A DNA stretch of 64,000 nt, from positions 62,001 through 126,000 of the forward strand of contig JAFSXM010000020.1 of the NCBI GenBank assembly GCA_017444095.1. The letters are read 5' to 3'. The DNA is from Rickettsiales bacterium. GTDB taxonomy: Bacteria; Pseudomonadota; Alphaproteobacteria; Rickettsiales; Deianiraeaceae. The notes beneath the pieces are model-generated. The model was not told where the DNA came from, ran no database searches, and worked only from the letters and a program-made list of their open reading frames with translations. The position numbers and the translations under genes were made by a program. The first letter of the stretch is position 1; each line of letters opens with the position of its first letter. Shown here one piece after another: positions 56,037-63,352 of this stretch.

Positions 56037-56110
56037 GCACTTGTAGCTCAACTGGATAGAGCATTGCCCTCCGGAGGCAAAGGTTTTGGGTTCAAATCCC
56101 ATCAAGTGCA
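56037..56110 (+). tRNA. tRNA-Arg (anticodon CCG)
   Basis: The acceptor stem GCACTTG/CAAGTGC is perfect. The D arm is GCTC-aactggata-GAGC. The anticodon arm TTGCC-CTCCGGA-GGCAA gives CCG. The T arm TGGG-TTCAAAT-CCCA is intact. Discriminator A is at 56110, and CCA is not encoded (ctttt follows), unlike tRNA-Leu in this window. It reads CGG arginine codons, which must be rare in this AT-rich genome. The T5 that follows may help end transcription. Confidence 0.96.
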
Positions 56111-56160
56111 CTTTTTGTAAAACTTTACTTTTATTAAACCTTTTATATCATTTACTTGAT

Positions 56161-56289
56161 ATGGTTATTTTTTATAGAACAAAAAGGTCTTTGGATAAAG
56201 AACTAAAAAATACACATAAAATTATAATAACTATGTTAATGTTTTGTTTTTTGTTTTTTGGTATCTTTGCAATTATGTTTGTAAAGTAA
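56161..56289 (+). CDS. possible 42-aa single-pass membrane protein
   Basis: The frame begins upstream inside tRNA-Arg, but the ATG at 56161 gives MVIFYRTKRSLDKELKNTH and then a hydrophobic helix (ITMLMFCFLFFGIFAIMFVK). The basic N-terminus and one C-terminal membrane helix are typical of bacterial small membrane proteins. No homologue is recognised. A hairpin follows the stop directly, which supports a transcript ending there. Confidence 0.35.
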   Translation: MVIFYRTKRSLDKELKNTHKIIITMLMFCFLFFGIFAIMFVK

Positions 56290-56326
56290 AATTGAAAAAA
56301 ATTTTCTTAAACATCCTTTTTCAATT
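56290..56326. terminator. hairpin between convergent genes
   Basis: aattgaaaaa (56290-56299) pairs perfectly with tttttcaatt (56317-56326) around a 17-base loop. It lies between the small membrane gene (+) and ferredoxin (-). The A/T-rich ends could give a weak two-way terminator. Confidence 0.45.
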
Positions 56327-56338
56327 ATTGTTTTATAG

Positions 56339-56650
56339 CTAACATATTGTTATTATTGCACCATCAAGCTCTTTACAAACAAACACTTGGCATGCTAATC
56401 GTGAATTATCTTCAACATTAAATACAATATCTAACACATTTTCTTCATTTTCGCTTGGTTTTTCTATTTTTGACAAATGCTCTTTATCTATCTTAATATG
56501 GCAAGTCCCACAGGCACAAGCACCATCGCAAGCTCCCATAATTTCAATGTTATTTTGTTTTGCAACTTCTAAAAGTGATATTTTTTCATTTTCATCAACA
56601 GAAACTTTTTTTTCAACACCATTTGTTTGTATAAATGTAATTTTAATCAT
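56339..56650 (-). CDS. fdx: adrenodoxin-type [2Fe-2S] ferredoxin
   Basis: 103 aa. Cluster ligands are in GACDGACACGTCHIKI (Cx5Cx2C pattern), with the fourth Cys in SRLACQVFV. The flanking IKITFIQTNGVEKKVSVDEN and acidic EENVLDIVF match the adrenodoxin/Isc ferredoxin class. It passes electrons to Fe-S cluster assembly in the isc pathway. It is not next to iscS (25070) as it would be in a standard isc operon. Confidence 0.94.
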   Translation of the reverse strand: MIKITFIQTNGVEKKVSVDENEKISLLEVAKQNNIEIMGACDGACACGTCHIKIDKEHLSKIEKPSENEENVLDIVFNVEDNSRLACQVFVCKELDGAIITIC

Positions 56651-56673
56651 AGCTTACTTATAGATAATAATTT

Positions 56674-56704
56674 CTTGACAAAAAATAACAGTCAATTACT
56701 ATAA
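56674..56704 (+). promoter_or_regulatory. possible promoter of the VirB2-like gene at 56720
   Basis: In the divergent gap a TTGACA is followed by TATAAT with a 19-base spacer, a little longer than the usual 17. The -10 ends roughly 15 bases before the ATG. Both hexamers are perfect, but the spacing lowers confidence. Confidence 0.4.
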
Positions 56705-56719
56705 TAGCAAGTTGTTTTT

Positions 56720-57430
56720 ATGAAATTGCTTAAAAATATATTATGTTTTGTTTGTTTATCGGTGTCTATGTGTTTTATATCGGTAATTGCTATGGCAGAT
56801 GATACAACCGGCACAACAACAACATTAGGATATAAGCTTGTGAAAACAGGAGATGGTGGTACGAGTGCAAAAGCCGGTTTGTATCTTAATTGCTATAACA
56901 AAGATATTAATGGAGGTAGAGGTGGTGGTGACCAAAGCTTGTGTAAACAATATTATTCTGGGAAAGGTGAGCCACTTTGCAGAGAGATACCGAGTGTAAG
57001 TGAAAATGGTGGAGACCCTGTGTATGCTTGTATGACAAATGATATGGTATTTTGTCATAGGGATAGTGATTGCATCAATTCAAATGGTCAAACTTGTATT
57101 ATTGGTAAAAATGGTAATTTACAAAAATTTAGTACACAATTTACCGATGATAGTAAAGTTGATACAAGCGAATATTATGGGATATGCTCTGCAACTGGCG
57201 GAAGTGCTGATAAAAACTCAATTACAATCACACTTTGCAGAATAATAAATGTTATTACCGGTGGGGCTGGTAAGGCTGTTTGTGTAATAGTTGTTTCCGC
57301 TGTTGGTGTTATGTTTTTCCTCGGTAAAGTGCAGTGGTCATTATTACTTTCAGTTGGTGGCGGTGTTGCATTTATCTTTGGTGCAAAAACAATCATTGGA
57401 GTAATAACGGGCGGTGATTTTACCTGTTAA
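56720..57430 (+). CDS. VirB2-like pilin with large Cys-rich ectodomain
   Basis: 236 aa. A signal peptide (about 1-25, ending SVIAMA) is followed by an extracytoplasmic domain (about 26-155) rich in cysteines (CYNKDINGGRGGGDQSLCKQ; VFCHRDSDCINSNGQTC). The C-terminal 75 residues are a two-helix VirB2/TrbC pilin module: LCRIINVITGGAGKAVCVIV, then FFLGKVQWSLLLSVGGGVAF and FGAKTIIGVITGGDFTC. Usual VirB2 proteins have only the pilin module, so the large ectodomain is atypical. The layout and several positions match the 39541-40098 protein, making them paralogues. It may decorate or replace the type IV secretion pilus. Confidence 0.8.
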   Translation: MKLLKNILCFVCLSVSMCFISVIAMADDTTGTTTTLGYKLVKTGDGGTSAKAGLYLNCYNKDINGGRGGGDQSLCKQYYSGKGEPLCREIPSVSENGGDPVYACMTNDMVFCHRDSDCINSNGQTCIIGKNGNLQKFSTQFTDDSKVDTSEYYGICSATGGSADKNSITITLCRIINVITGGAGKAVCVIVVSAVGVMFFLGKVQWSLLLSVGGGVAFIFGAKTIIGVITGGDFTC

Positions 57431-57472
57431 TACAATAAGTTAAAATAGATTTGTATAAGTGATTGCCGAAAA

Positions 57473-57529
57473 AAAACTATATTGTTCCGTGTTGATTTTT
57501 ATTTAAAACAACACAGCAATAATAGTTTT
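57473..57529 (+). promoter_or_regulatory. long hairpin ending two bases before the GT2 start codon
   Basis: The left arm 57473-57494 and right arm 57509-57529 pair over about 18 bp (gtgttg/caacac, attg/caat and aaaacta/tagtttt, with small internal loops) around a 14-base loop. It ends two bases before the ATG at 57532. It could end transcription of the upstream pilin gene or hide the translation start of the glycosyltransferase mRNA. Confidence 0.5.
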
Positions 57530-57531
57530 GT

Positions 57532-59232
57532 ATGTCTCATCATCAATTAAAGACAATCGATGGTTTTGTTTTTAACACAAAAGATATATCAGTTAATGAT
57601 GATAATGAGCGATTTTTAAATATCACATACGATGATTTTAGAAAAATTGTAAAGCAACGATATATTGCATGTCTCTTGAATTCACAGAAGGTTACATTTG
57701 TGGTTAAACAACTTGATTGTGTTGACTTAAAAAATGTTGTTGGTAATATTTTGTTTGTTAATAATGATACTTTTTCCCAAATTCTTATTGATGTATATGG
57801 CGATTTTATTGAAAATTTTTGTCAAAATACAAGAAGTTATGCAAAGATTAACTCAAAGACATTAAATTATCGCACTTTAACAAAGGTTATATTTATTTTT
57901 TTTAGTATTTTTACATTATTATCATTTTTACCATTAACTAATAAGATATTCTATAACATTGTTTGTTTTTATTATATCGTTGTTGTTTTTACAAAAGGTT
58001 TTTGTTTATTCGTTGGTTGTGTGTTGGCAGTTTGTGATAAATATGCAAAAACAAACAATAAAACCAAAAACATTGATGATGGTGAATGTCCTATTTACAC
58101 AATCCTTGTTCCAATGTTTAAAGAAAGAAGAGAAACAATTTTACAAATGATAAATGGGTTAAATAGTTTAAATTATCCAAAGAATAAACTTGACATAAAA
58201 TTTGTATTAGAAGAATGTGATGTAAATACACGAAAGGTTGTTAATGAAATTATCGAAACGAAAAAAAACAATCTTCCATCGGGATTTCTTAATATCATCA
58301 ATGTTCCAAAATTTCCTCCACAAACTAAACCAAAAGCATGTAATGTCGCAAGCCTATTTGCATTTGGAGATTATATTGTTATTTTTGATGCTGAAGATAT
58401 ACCATCGCCAAACCAACTCATAAATTCATTATCTTTATTTAAAGAAAAACAAAATGACAATTTGTTCTGTTTGCAGGGCAATTTATGTTTCTATAACTAC
58501 AACACAAATATTTTAACATCATTGTTTAATATAGAGTATAATATTCATTTTAAACTATTGTTAAGGGCATATTCTTTACTCAACATTACACTTCCTTTGG
58601 GTGGAACGAGTAATCATTTTAATTTCAAAAGTCTTGAACGATATTGTTTTTGGGATAGCTACAATGTTACAGAGGATGTTGAAATTAGTAGCATAATTAA
58701 ACAAGGAGAAAATAAAATTACACACTTAAACAGCGATACGAGAGAGTGGTGCGTGGAGGACTTAAAAAGCTGGATTAAACAAAGAACAAGGTGGATGAAG
58801 GGGTATTTGCTAACATATTATTTATTTATAGTTAGAGATATTATGGCTGTAAAAAATTTCAATATTCACCAATTAAAATCAATTTCTTTGCTTTGTATTA
58901 TTCGTCGTTTCTTCTTTAAACATATTATAGTTGGTTCACAGGTTATGGTGTTTTTATTATCGCCATTTTTACTAAAAATATTACTATTTGTTAATGTGGA
59001 ATATGAATATTATAATACACTTATAACAATAAGTGCATTGATATACTTATTAAGTATTATCTGGTATATTTTTTTAATAAAACGAGAACATAAAAAAATT
59101 AGTAAAATTGTTATTTTGTCTTGTTTTATGTATCCTTTTTATTTTATTTTACATATTATTACATCTTACATCGCATTAGTAGATTTAATTAAAAGACCAT
59201 TTTATTGGGCAAAAACAGAACATAAGTGTTAA
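57532..59232 (+). CDS. membrane glycosyltransferase family 2 (processive type)
   Basis: 566 aa. A cytoplasmic N-terminal domain of about 110 residues precedes two membrane helices. The GT2 catalytic domain has the D, DxD, TED and QxxRW pattern: VPMFKERRETILQMINGL, FDAEDIPSP, NVTEDVEIS and QRTRWMKGYL. Three or four more helices close the protein. This is the layout of cellulose/hyaluronan-type synthases, which polymerise sugars while exporting the glycan. No PilZ domain or bcs-like partner genes are present, so the product is unknown. It may build a surface polysaccharide. The long hairpin at its start codon suggests translational control. Confidence 0.88.
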   Translation: MSHHQLKTIDGFVFNTKDISVNDDNERFLNITYDDFRKIVKQRYIACLLNSQKVTFVVKQLDCVDLKNVVGNILFVNNDTFSQILIDVYGDFIENFCQNTRSYAKINSKTLNYRTLTKVIFIFFSIFTLLSFLPLTNKIFYNIVCFYYIVVVFTKGFCLFVGCVLAVCDKYAKTNNKTKNIDDGECPIYTILVPMFKERRETILQMINGLNSLNYPKNKLDIKFVLEECDVNTRKVVNEIIETKKNNLPSGFLNIINVPKFPPQTKPKACNVASLFAFGDYIVIFDAEDIPSPNQLINSLSLFKEKQNDNLFCLQGNLCFYNYNTNILTSLFNIEYNIHFKLLLRAYSLLNITLPLGGTSNHFNFKSLERYCFWDSYNVTEDVEISSIIKQGENKITHLNSDTREWCVEDLKSWIKQRTRWMKGYLLTYYLFIVRDIMAVKNFNIHQLKSISLLCIIRRFFFKHIIVGSQVMVFLLSPFLLKILLFVNVEYEYYNTLITISALIYLLSIIWYIFLIKREHKKISKIVILSCFMYPFYFILHIITSYIALVDLIKRPFYWAKTEHKC

Positions 59233-59298
59233 TTGTGCTAATTAAATTGTTTTATTTTTTCATTGTAAATAAAAATACAACAAAGTTTTTTTAGAAAA

Positions 59299-61029
59299 AT
59301 GCTTACAGAACTTAAAATTGAAAACATATTGTTAATGGAAAAGATAGACATATCTTTTGATAATGGGTTTTCCGTGATAACAGGTCAAACAGGTGCCGGT
59401 AAATCAATCTTAATTGATAGTTTAAATATAATACTTGGCGATAGAGCTGGAAATGCAATATTACGAGATAAAGACAGAAATGGAACTATAATGGCGAGTT
59501 TTGAGTTTAAGAATAACGATTTTCCGGATGCATTAAGTATTAAAAATACACTTTATGAGAATGGTTTTTTTGCGAATGAAGAAGAGAATACTATTATCAT
59601 AAAGAAGATTATAACAAAAAATGGAAGTAAAATTTTCATCAACGACATACAAACTACAATTCAGTTTGTTAATAACATCACAAGAAATCTATTGGAGATT
59701 TATAGCCAATTCGAACAAACAGATTTATTTGCTATAAAAAAACACTTAGAAATAGTTGATAACTTTGGGTGTTTAAATAATGAAGTATTAAAAGTGAAAC
59801 AGCTATATCAAATTTTTCAATCAGCTAAAGAGAAATATTTAAAAACAAAATTAGAAATAGAACAACAAAAACAAAATATTGAATACTTAACTGATTTTAT
59901 TACAGATGTAAGTGCGTTAAATCTTAAAGAAAATGAATATGAAGAACTATTGAATGCTAAAAAAGAAATGACAAATATAGAAACTACATCAACTTATGTT
60001 TTAAATGCTTTAAATGAAATTGATGGAGTTAAGTTTGGAGTTGCAATAAATAAGGCACAAAATAATCTTGAAAGAGCAAAACATAGCATAGAATGCTATA
60101 CGGATATTACATTTAAAAAAGATGAGAATGAAAAACAGCAAAATCCATTATTAAATCATTTTGTTAATGCAATAGAGTTATTGGAGAAAGTGTATAACGA
60201 TTATCAATTAGTGAGTGAGGTATTAAATGATATAAATAGTAAATACACTTTCGATGAAAATAAATTAAATGAAGTGGAAAATAGAATATCAGCTATAAAT
60301 GAAATTGCACGGAAATACAAAACTACACAAGAAGAATTACCAAATCAACTCATTCTTGCGAAAGAAAAATTATCAAAAATTGAACTTGCAGATGATGTTT
60401 TGCAAAGATTAAACAATGATTTATTGAATAAACAAAATGAATATATTGAAGCCAGCAAACGATTGTCTCAATTAAGAAAAAATGCTTCTCTACAATTAGA
60501 GCAAAATGTTTTGCAAAAATTAGCAAACTTAAAAATGGAAAAAGTTAGATTTTATACAAATTTTGAAGAAATAGAGCCAACGGAACAAGGCATAGATAAA
60601 GTGGTATTTTTTGCATCTATGAATAATGGTATCACTCCAGCTCCAATACATAAAATTGCATCAGGTGGTGAATTATCACGTTTTATGTTGGCTTTTAAAT
60701 CCGCACTCTGTGATAGTCAACAAATAGAAACAATTATTTTTGATGAGATTGATACGGGTGTGAGTGGTAGTGTGGCCTATGCGATTGGTAAAGAACTTAA
60801 ATCGTTATCGTTAAAAACACAGGTAATTTGTATAACACATAATCCACAAACAGCTTGTTGTGCGGATAATCACTTCTTGGTTTCAAAAGAACATTCTTTA
60901 AACGACACGAGAACCATTGTAAAAAAACTTTCACAAGAAGAACGGGTTGTTGCTGTAGCTGAAATGATGTCTACAGATGAAATAACAGATGAGGCAATGC
61001 AAAATGCAAGGAAGATGTTGGGATTTTAA
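59299..61029 (+). CDS. recN: DNA repair protein RecN
   Basis: 576 aa SMC-like ATPase acting early in double-strand-break repair. Walker A GQTGAGKSILIDSL is near residue 31-44. The central region (about 160-390) is coiled coil. The signature HKIASGGELSRFMLAFKSAL and Walker B IIFDEIDTGVSGSVA follow, with ITHNPQTACCADNHFLVSKE near the end. All motifs are intact and the length is usual for the family. It ends 58 bases before the orphan at 61088, across a T15 tract. Confidence 0.96.
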   Translation: MLTELKIENILLMEKIDISFDNGFSVITGQTGAGKSILIDSLNIILGDRAGNAILRDKDRNGTIMASFEFKNNDFPDALSIKNTLYENGFFANEEENTIIIKKIITKNGSKIFINDIQTTIQFVNNITRNLLEIYSQFEQTDLFAIKKHLEIVDNFGCLNNEVLKVKQLYQIFQSAKEKYLKTKLEIEQQKQNIEYLTDFITDVSALNLKENEYEELLNAKKEMTNIETTSTYVLNALNEIDGVKFGVAINKAQNNLERAKHSIECYTDITFKKDENEKQQNPLLNHFVNAIELLEKVYNDYQLVSEVLNDINSKYTFDENKLNEVENRISAINEIARKYKTTQEELPNQLILAKEKLSKIELADDVLQRLNNDLLNKQNEYIEASKRLSQLRKNASLQLEQNVLQKLANLKMEKVRFYTNFEEIEPTEQGIDKVVFFASMNNGITPAPIHKIASGGELSRFMLAFKSALCDSQQIETIIFDEIDTGVSGSVAYAIGKELKSLSLKTQVICITHNPQTACCADNHFLVSKEHSLNDTRTIVKKLSQEERVVAVAEMMSTDEITDEAMQNARKMLGF

Positions 61030-61055
61030 ATCAAGAAAACAAATAGAAAAAATTG

Positions 61056-61079
61056 TTTTTTTTTTTTTTTGGTTATAAG
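61056..61079 (+). promoter_or_regulatory. T15 tract plus -10-like box upstream of orphan gene
   Basis: T15 (61056-61070) is followed by ggt and TATAAG (61074-61079), eight bases before the ATG at 61088, so the transcript would be almost leaderless. It closely matches the element at 8122-8144. Confidence 0.4.
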
Positions 61080-61087
61080 TATTGTGT

Positions 61088-62614
61088 ATGAAGGAAAATA
61101 ACGATTCTCTAGAAGAAGAGGGTAAAAACGATAATGATGCACAACCAGCACCAGATGTATATGGTGGAAACGGTAATAATTCACAACCAGCACCATGTGT
61201 GCCACAGGATAAGAAACATAGAGAGTGTATAGCGGCAATTTTGTCATTAGAAAATTTATTTCCGGCACCGCTTGCAACAAAAGACGAATTTGAAGTAATA
61301 AAAATGCATGCCGGCAACGAAGATCGGAACTATGCAAGAATCTTTTTTGAGTTTAAAGATGATTGTGGAAAAAAAGACATCTCGAACGCCAAAGCTAAAC
61401 TAAGCGAATTAATGAGAGGTGATAAAAATATTGATGCGATACTACAGGACAATCCTGATGACGGTAATGTTTTAAATAATATAAAAAAAATAGTGGTTGA
61501 TAGATCTAAAATTGAAGGATATTCACAAGGAAAAGCCAATGATGAAATTATCTTCAATGAAGATAATAAGCTTATTAGTGTTTATTTTGTTAAAAAACCA
61601 GCAAAGGATCAGATTAAAGAAGTAGAAGGTTTGCTTGGAAATGCTGTTTATAATAAGGTGATGGTGCTGAAATATTCTAACAAATACCGAGGACTACAAG
61701 AATTTATTGTCGATATGGATAACAATCTAATTATAACAAACGATAATTTAAAATTATATTGGCACTCAAAGGACAACAACGCAGGCGGAAATGGCTTTGA
61801 TGATAAAGAAACACCTGTATATATTTCTTCCAGTACAGATGTTACAATGTATAATCATTTTCGTATTAATAATGCTATTAAATTTAATAATGTTAAGGAT
61901 GACGATGTTAAGGATGACGATGCTTTTTATCAAAAAGCAATGAAACAGCTTGGCGACAATAGATTTCATTACGGCATTAATTATATTTATAACGAAAATC
62001 AGCGTATCCTTGAAGGTCTTACAGAACCAATTGGAGTGGCCAGAACATGGGCGAAGAGTGTAAGCGATTTTATGACATCGCAAGTTGAACAATTTAACAA
62101 AATTATTAAAGAAAAATTAAATACAGAAGACAAAAAACGAAAGATTCAAACATTTTGCGATTCTTTTAAAGATTATTTATTGGGTCACAAAAAGATTGAT
62201 GATGGTGCTGACAAGAAAGATAATAAGAAGTATGATAATATCATAATGGTAAGCAATAAAGACTATAATAGTGTTGACGCAGTATTGTCATGGTGCAAAA
62301 ATCACAATTACAAAGACAAACAAGAACAGATGAATGAAATAATTTATCCAGTTTTTCAACAAATAACGGATTTTATAAAACAAATCAAAGAAGAAGTACA
62401 AAATATTGAAAAATCAGAAACAAAACAAAATTTTAATAACATTGATAACGAAGAAGGTGAAAACAATAATGAGTTAAAAAACTCAACGACACAACCATTT
62501 CCTACGAACTATAATGATGTAAAGATAAAAATGGAGGCTGATGAGCAGAAAACGACATGTGGATGTAATTGTGATTTTGGATTACAAAGATTAAAAAGGT
62601 TTCTTGGAAAGTAA
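61088..62614 (+). CDS. orphan effector-like protein, intact paralogue of the split gene
   Basis: 508 aa from the ATG at 61088 (MKENNDSLEEEGK); a TTG two codons earlier is rejected. The N-terminus is acidic with two QPAP motifs. The central domain (about 140-300) is shared with the split gene at 33821-35457: VDRSKIEGYSQG, FIVDMDNNLIITNDNLKLYW, GFDDKETPVY and FRINNA. The C-terminal half is helical. The last residues are TTCGCNCDFGLQRLKRFLGK, a CxCxC cluster before a basic amphipathic helix, the same position as CKCGC in its paralogue. There is no signal peptide. Function unknown. The pair shows that this architecture is under selection. Confidence 0.78.
   Translation: MKENNDSLEEEGKNDNDAQPAPDVYGGNGNNSQPAPCVPQDKKHRECIAAILSLENLFPAPLATKDEFEVIKMHAGNEDRNYARIFFEFKDDCGKKDISNAKAKLSELMRGDKNIDAILQDNPDDGNVLNNIKKIVVDRSKIEGYSQGKANDEIIFNEDNKLISVYFVKKPAKDQIKEVEGLLGNAVYNKVMVLKYSNKYRGLQEFIVDMDNNLIITNDNLKLYWHSKDNNAGGNGFDDKETPVYISSSTDVTMYNHFRINNAIKFNNVKDDDVKDDDAFYQKAMKQLGDNRFHYGINYIYNENQRILEGLTEPIGVARTWAKSVSDFMTSQVEQFNKIIKEKLNTEDKKRKIQTFCDSFKDYLLGHKKIDDGADKKDNKKYDNIIMVSNKDYNSVDAVLSWCKNHNYKDKQEQMNEIIYPVFQQITDFIKQIKEEVQNIEKSETKQNFNNIDNEEGENNNELKNSTTQPFPTNYNDVKIKMEADEQKTTCGCNCDFGLQRLKRFLGK
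61892..61921. repeat. exact 15-bp tandem duplication in coding sequence
   Basis: gttaaggatgacgat occurs twice in direct succession (61892-61906, 61907-61921), encoding VKDDD twice within the orphan at 61088. In-frame recent slippage. Confidence 0.85.
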
Positions 62615-62708
62615 TATTAAAAAATATTGTTAATCATCATACAATATATGACTTTTTTACTATCTTTGTTGCATAATATGGAACTCTATATTTGTTTTGA
62701 TATTGCTG

Positions 62709-63065
62709 TTATTTCACTGACAAATAATAATCCATAAGTTTTTCACACACAGGTTTGCCGATGCTTATAATTGCCAAACATACGGCCAAGATAGCAAATA
62801 AACTATTCATTGACCTCACAGCCTCCAATAAAGCACCAGTTGTGTCTTTGCAGTTTGAATGTCCAAAAATACGGCAAAATGTTTCAGCAAATACACCAAT
62901 AATGTTTGCCACAAAGGCATACTTAAAACATTCTTTGATATACTCCATTGCTGTTAATTTTGTTCTTTTATTATATTTTCGTTTTTCATTTAAAATATTG
63001 GTTTCATTTTTACCATCCTGTTTTTCTTCGCGAACAATATTTTCTAAAACACCATTATTTTCCAT
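62709..63065 (-). CDS. small two-helix membrane protein, unknown
   Basis: 118 aa from the ATG at 63063-63065 (MENNGVLENIVREEK); a longer frame to 63086 is less likely because it runs into the preceding small gene. The first 50 residues are charged and basic. Two hydrophobic segments follow (YAFVANIIGVFAETFCRIFG and SLFAILAVCLAIISIGKPVC). The family is not recognised. The 39-aa membrane gene ends ten bases before its start on the same strand, so they form a two-gene unit. Confidence 0.55.
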   Translation of the reverse strand: MENNGVLENIVREEKQDGKNETNILNEKRKYNKRTKLTAMEYIKECFKYAFVANIIGVFAETFCRIFGHSNCKDTTGALLEAVRSMNSLFAILAVCLAIISIGKPVCEKLMDYYLSVK

Positions 63066-63075
63066 ATCCAATAAT

Positions 63076-63195
63076 TTAAACACCAAAAGTCATATAAAGT
63101 GTATTCCCAAATACACCAATTAAAAAAGATACAATGATAAATATAGATATAATTACTATTACTTTTTTCTTACTTTTTTTATCTTCATTATCCAT
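63076..63195 (-). CDS. 39-aa single-pass membrane protein
   Basis: Reading from the ATG at 63193-63195 gives MDNEDKKSKKK followed by one hydrophobic helix (VIVIISIFIIVSFLIGVFGN) and LYMTFGV, ending at 63076. The basic cytoplasmic N-terminus and single helix are typical of small membrane proteins. The stop is ten bases before the start of the next gene (62709-63065), also a membrane protein, which supports both being real. Confidence 0.5.
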   Translation of the reverse strand: MDNEDKKSKKKVIVIISIFIIVSFLIGVFGNTLYMTFGV

Positions 63196-63352
63196 ACTTC
63201 ATTTATTTAAACATAGATACATTCCATTGCGATATTTTTTACACAACTTCTTTGTTTTTTAGAATTCAAATTTTTTATATTGGAAGTCATTTTTTTTTTT
63301 TTATTTATTGCATTTAATAAAAACATTATGCTGATAATCTGTTGATTTTTTT

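Noticed and set aside
55950..56111. Longer start for the Cys-string orphan, reading through the T15 tract and tRNA-Arg antisense
   Set aside because: The N-terminus would be encoded by a tRNA gene's complement and a homopolymer. The ATG at 55949 is better placed.
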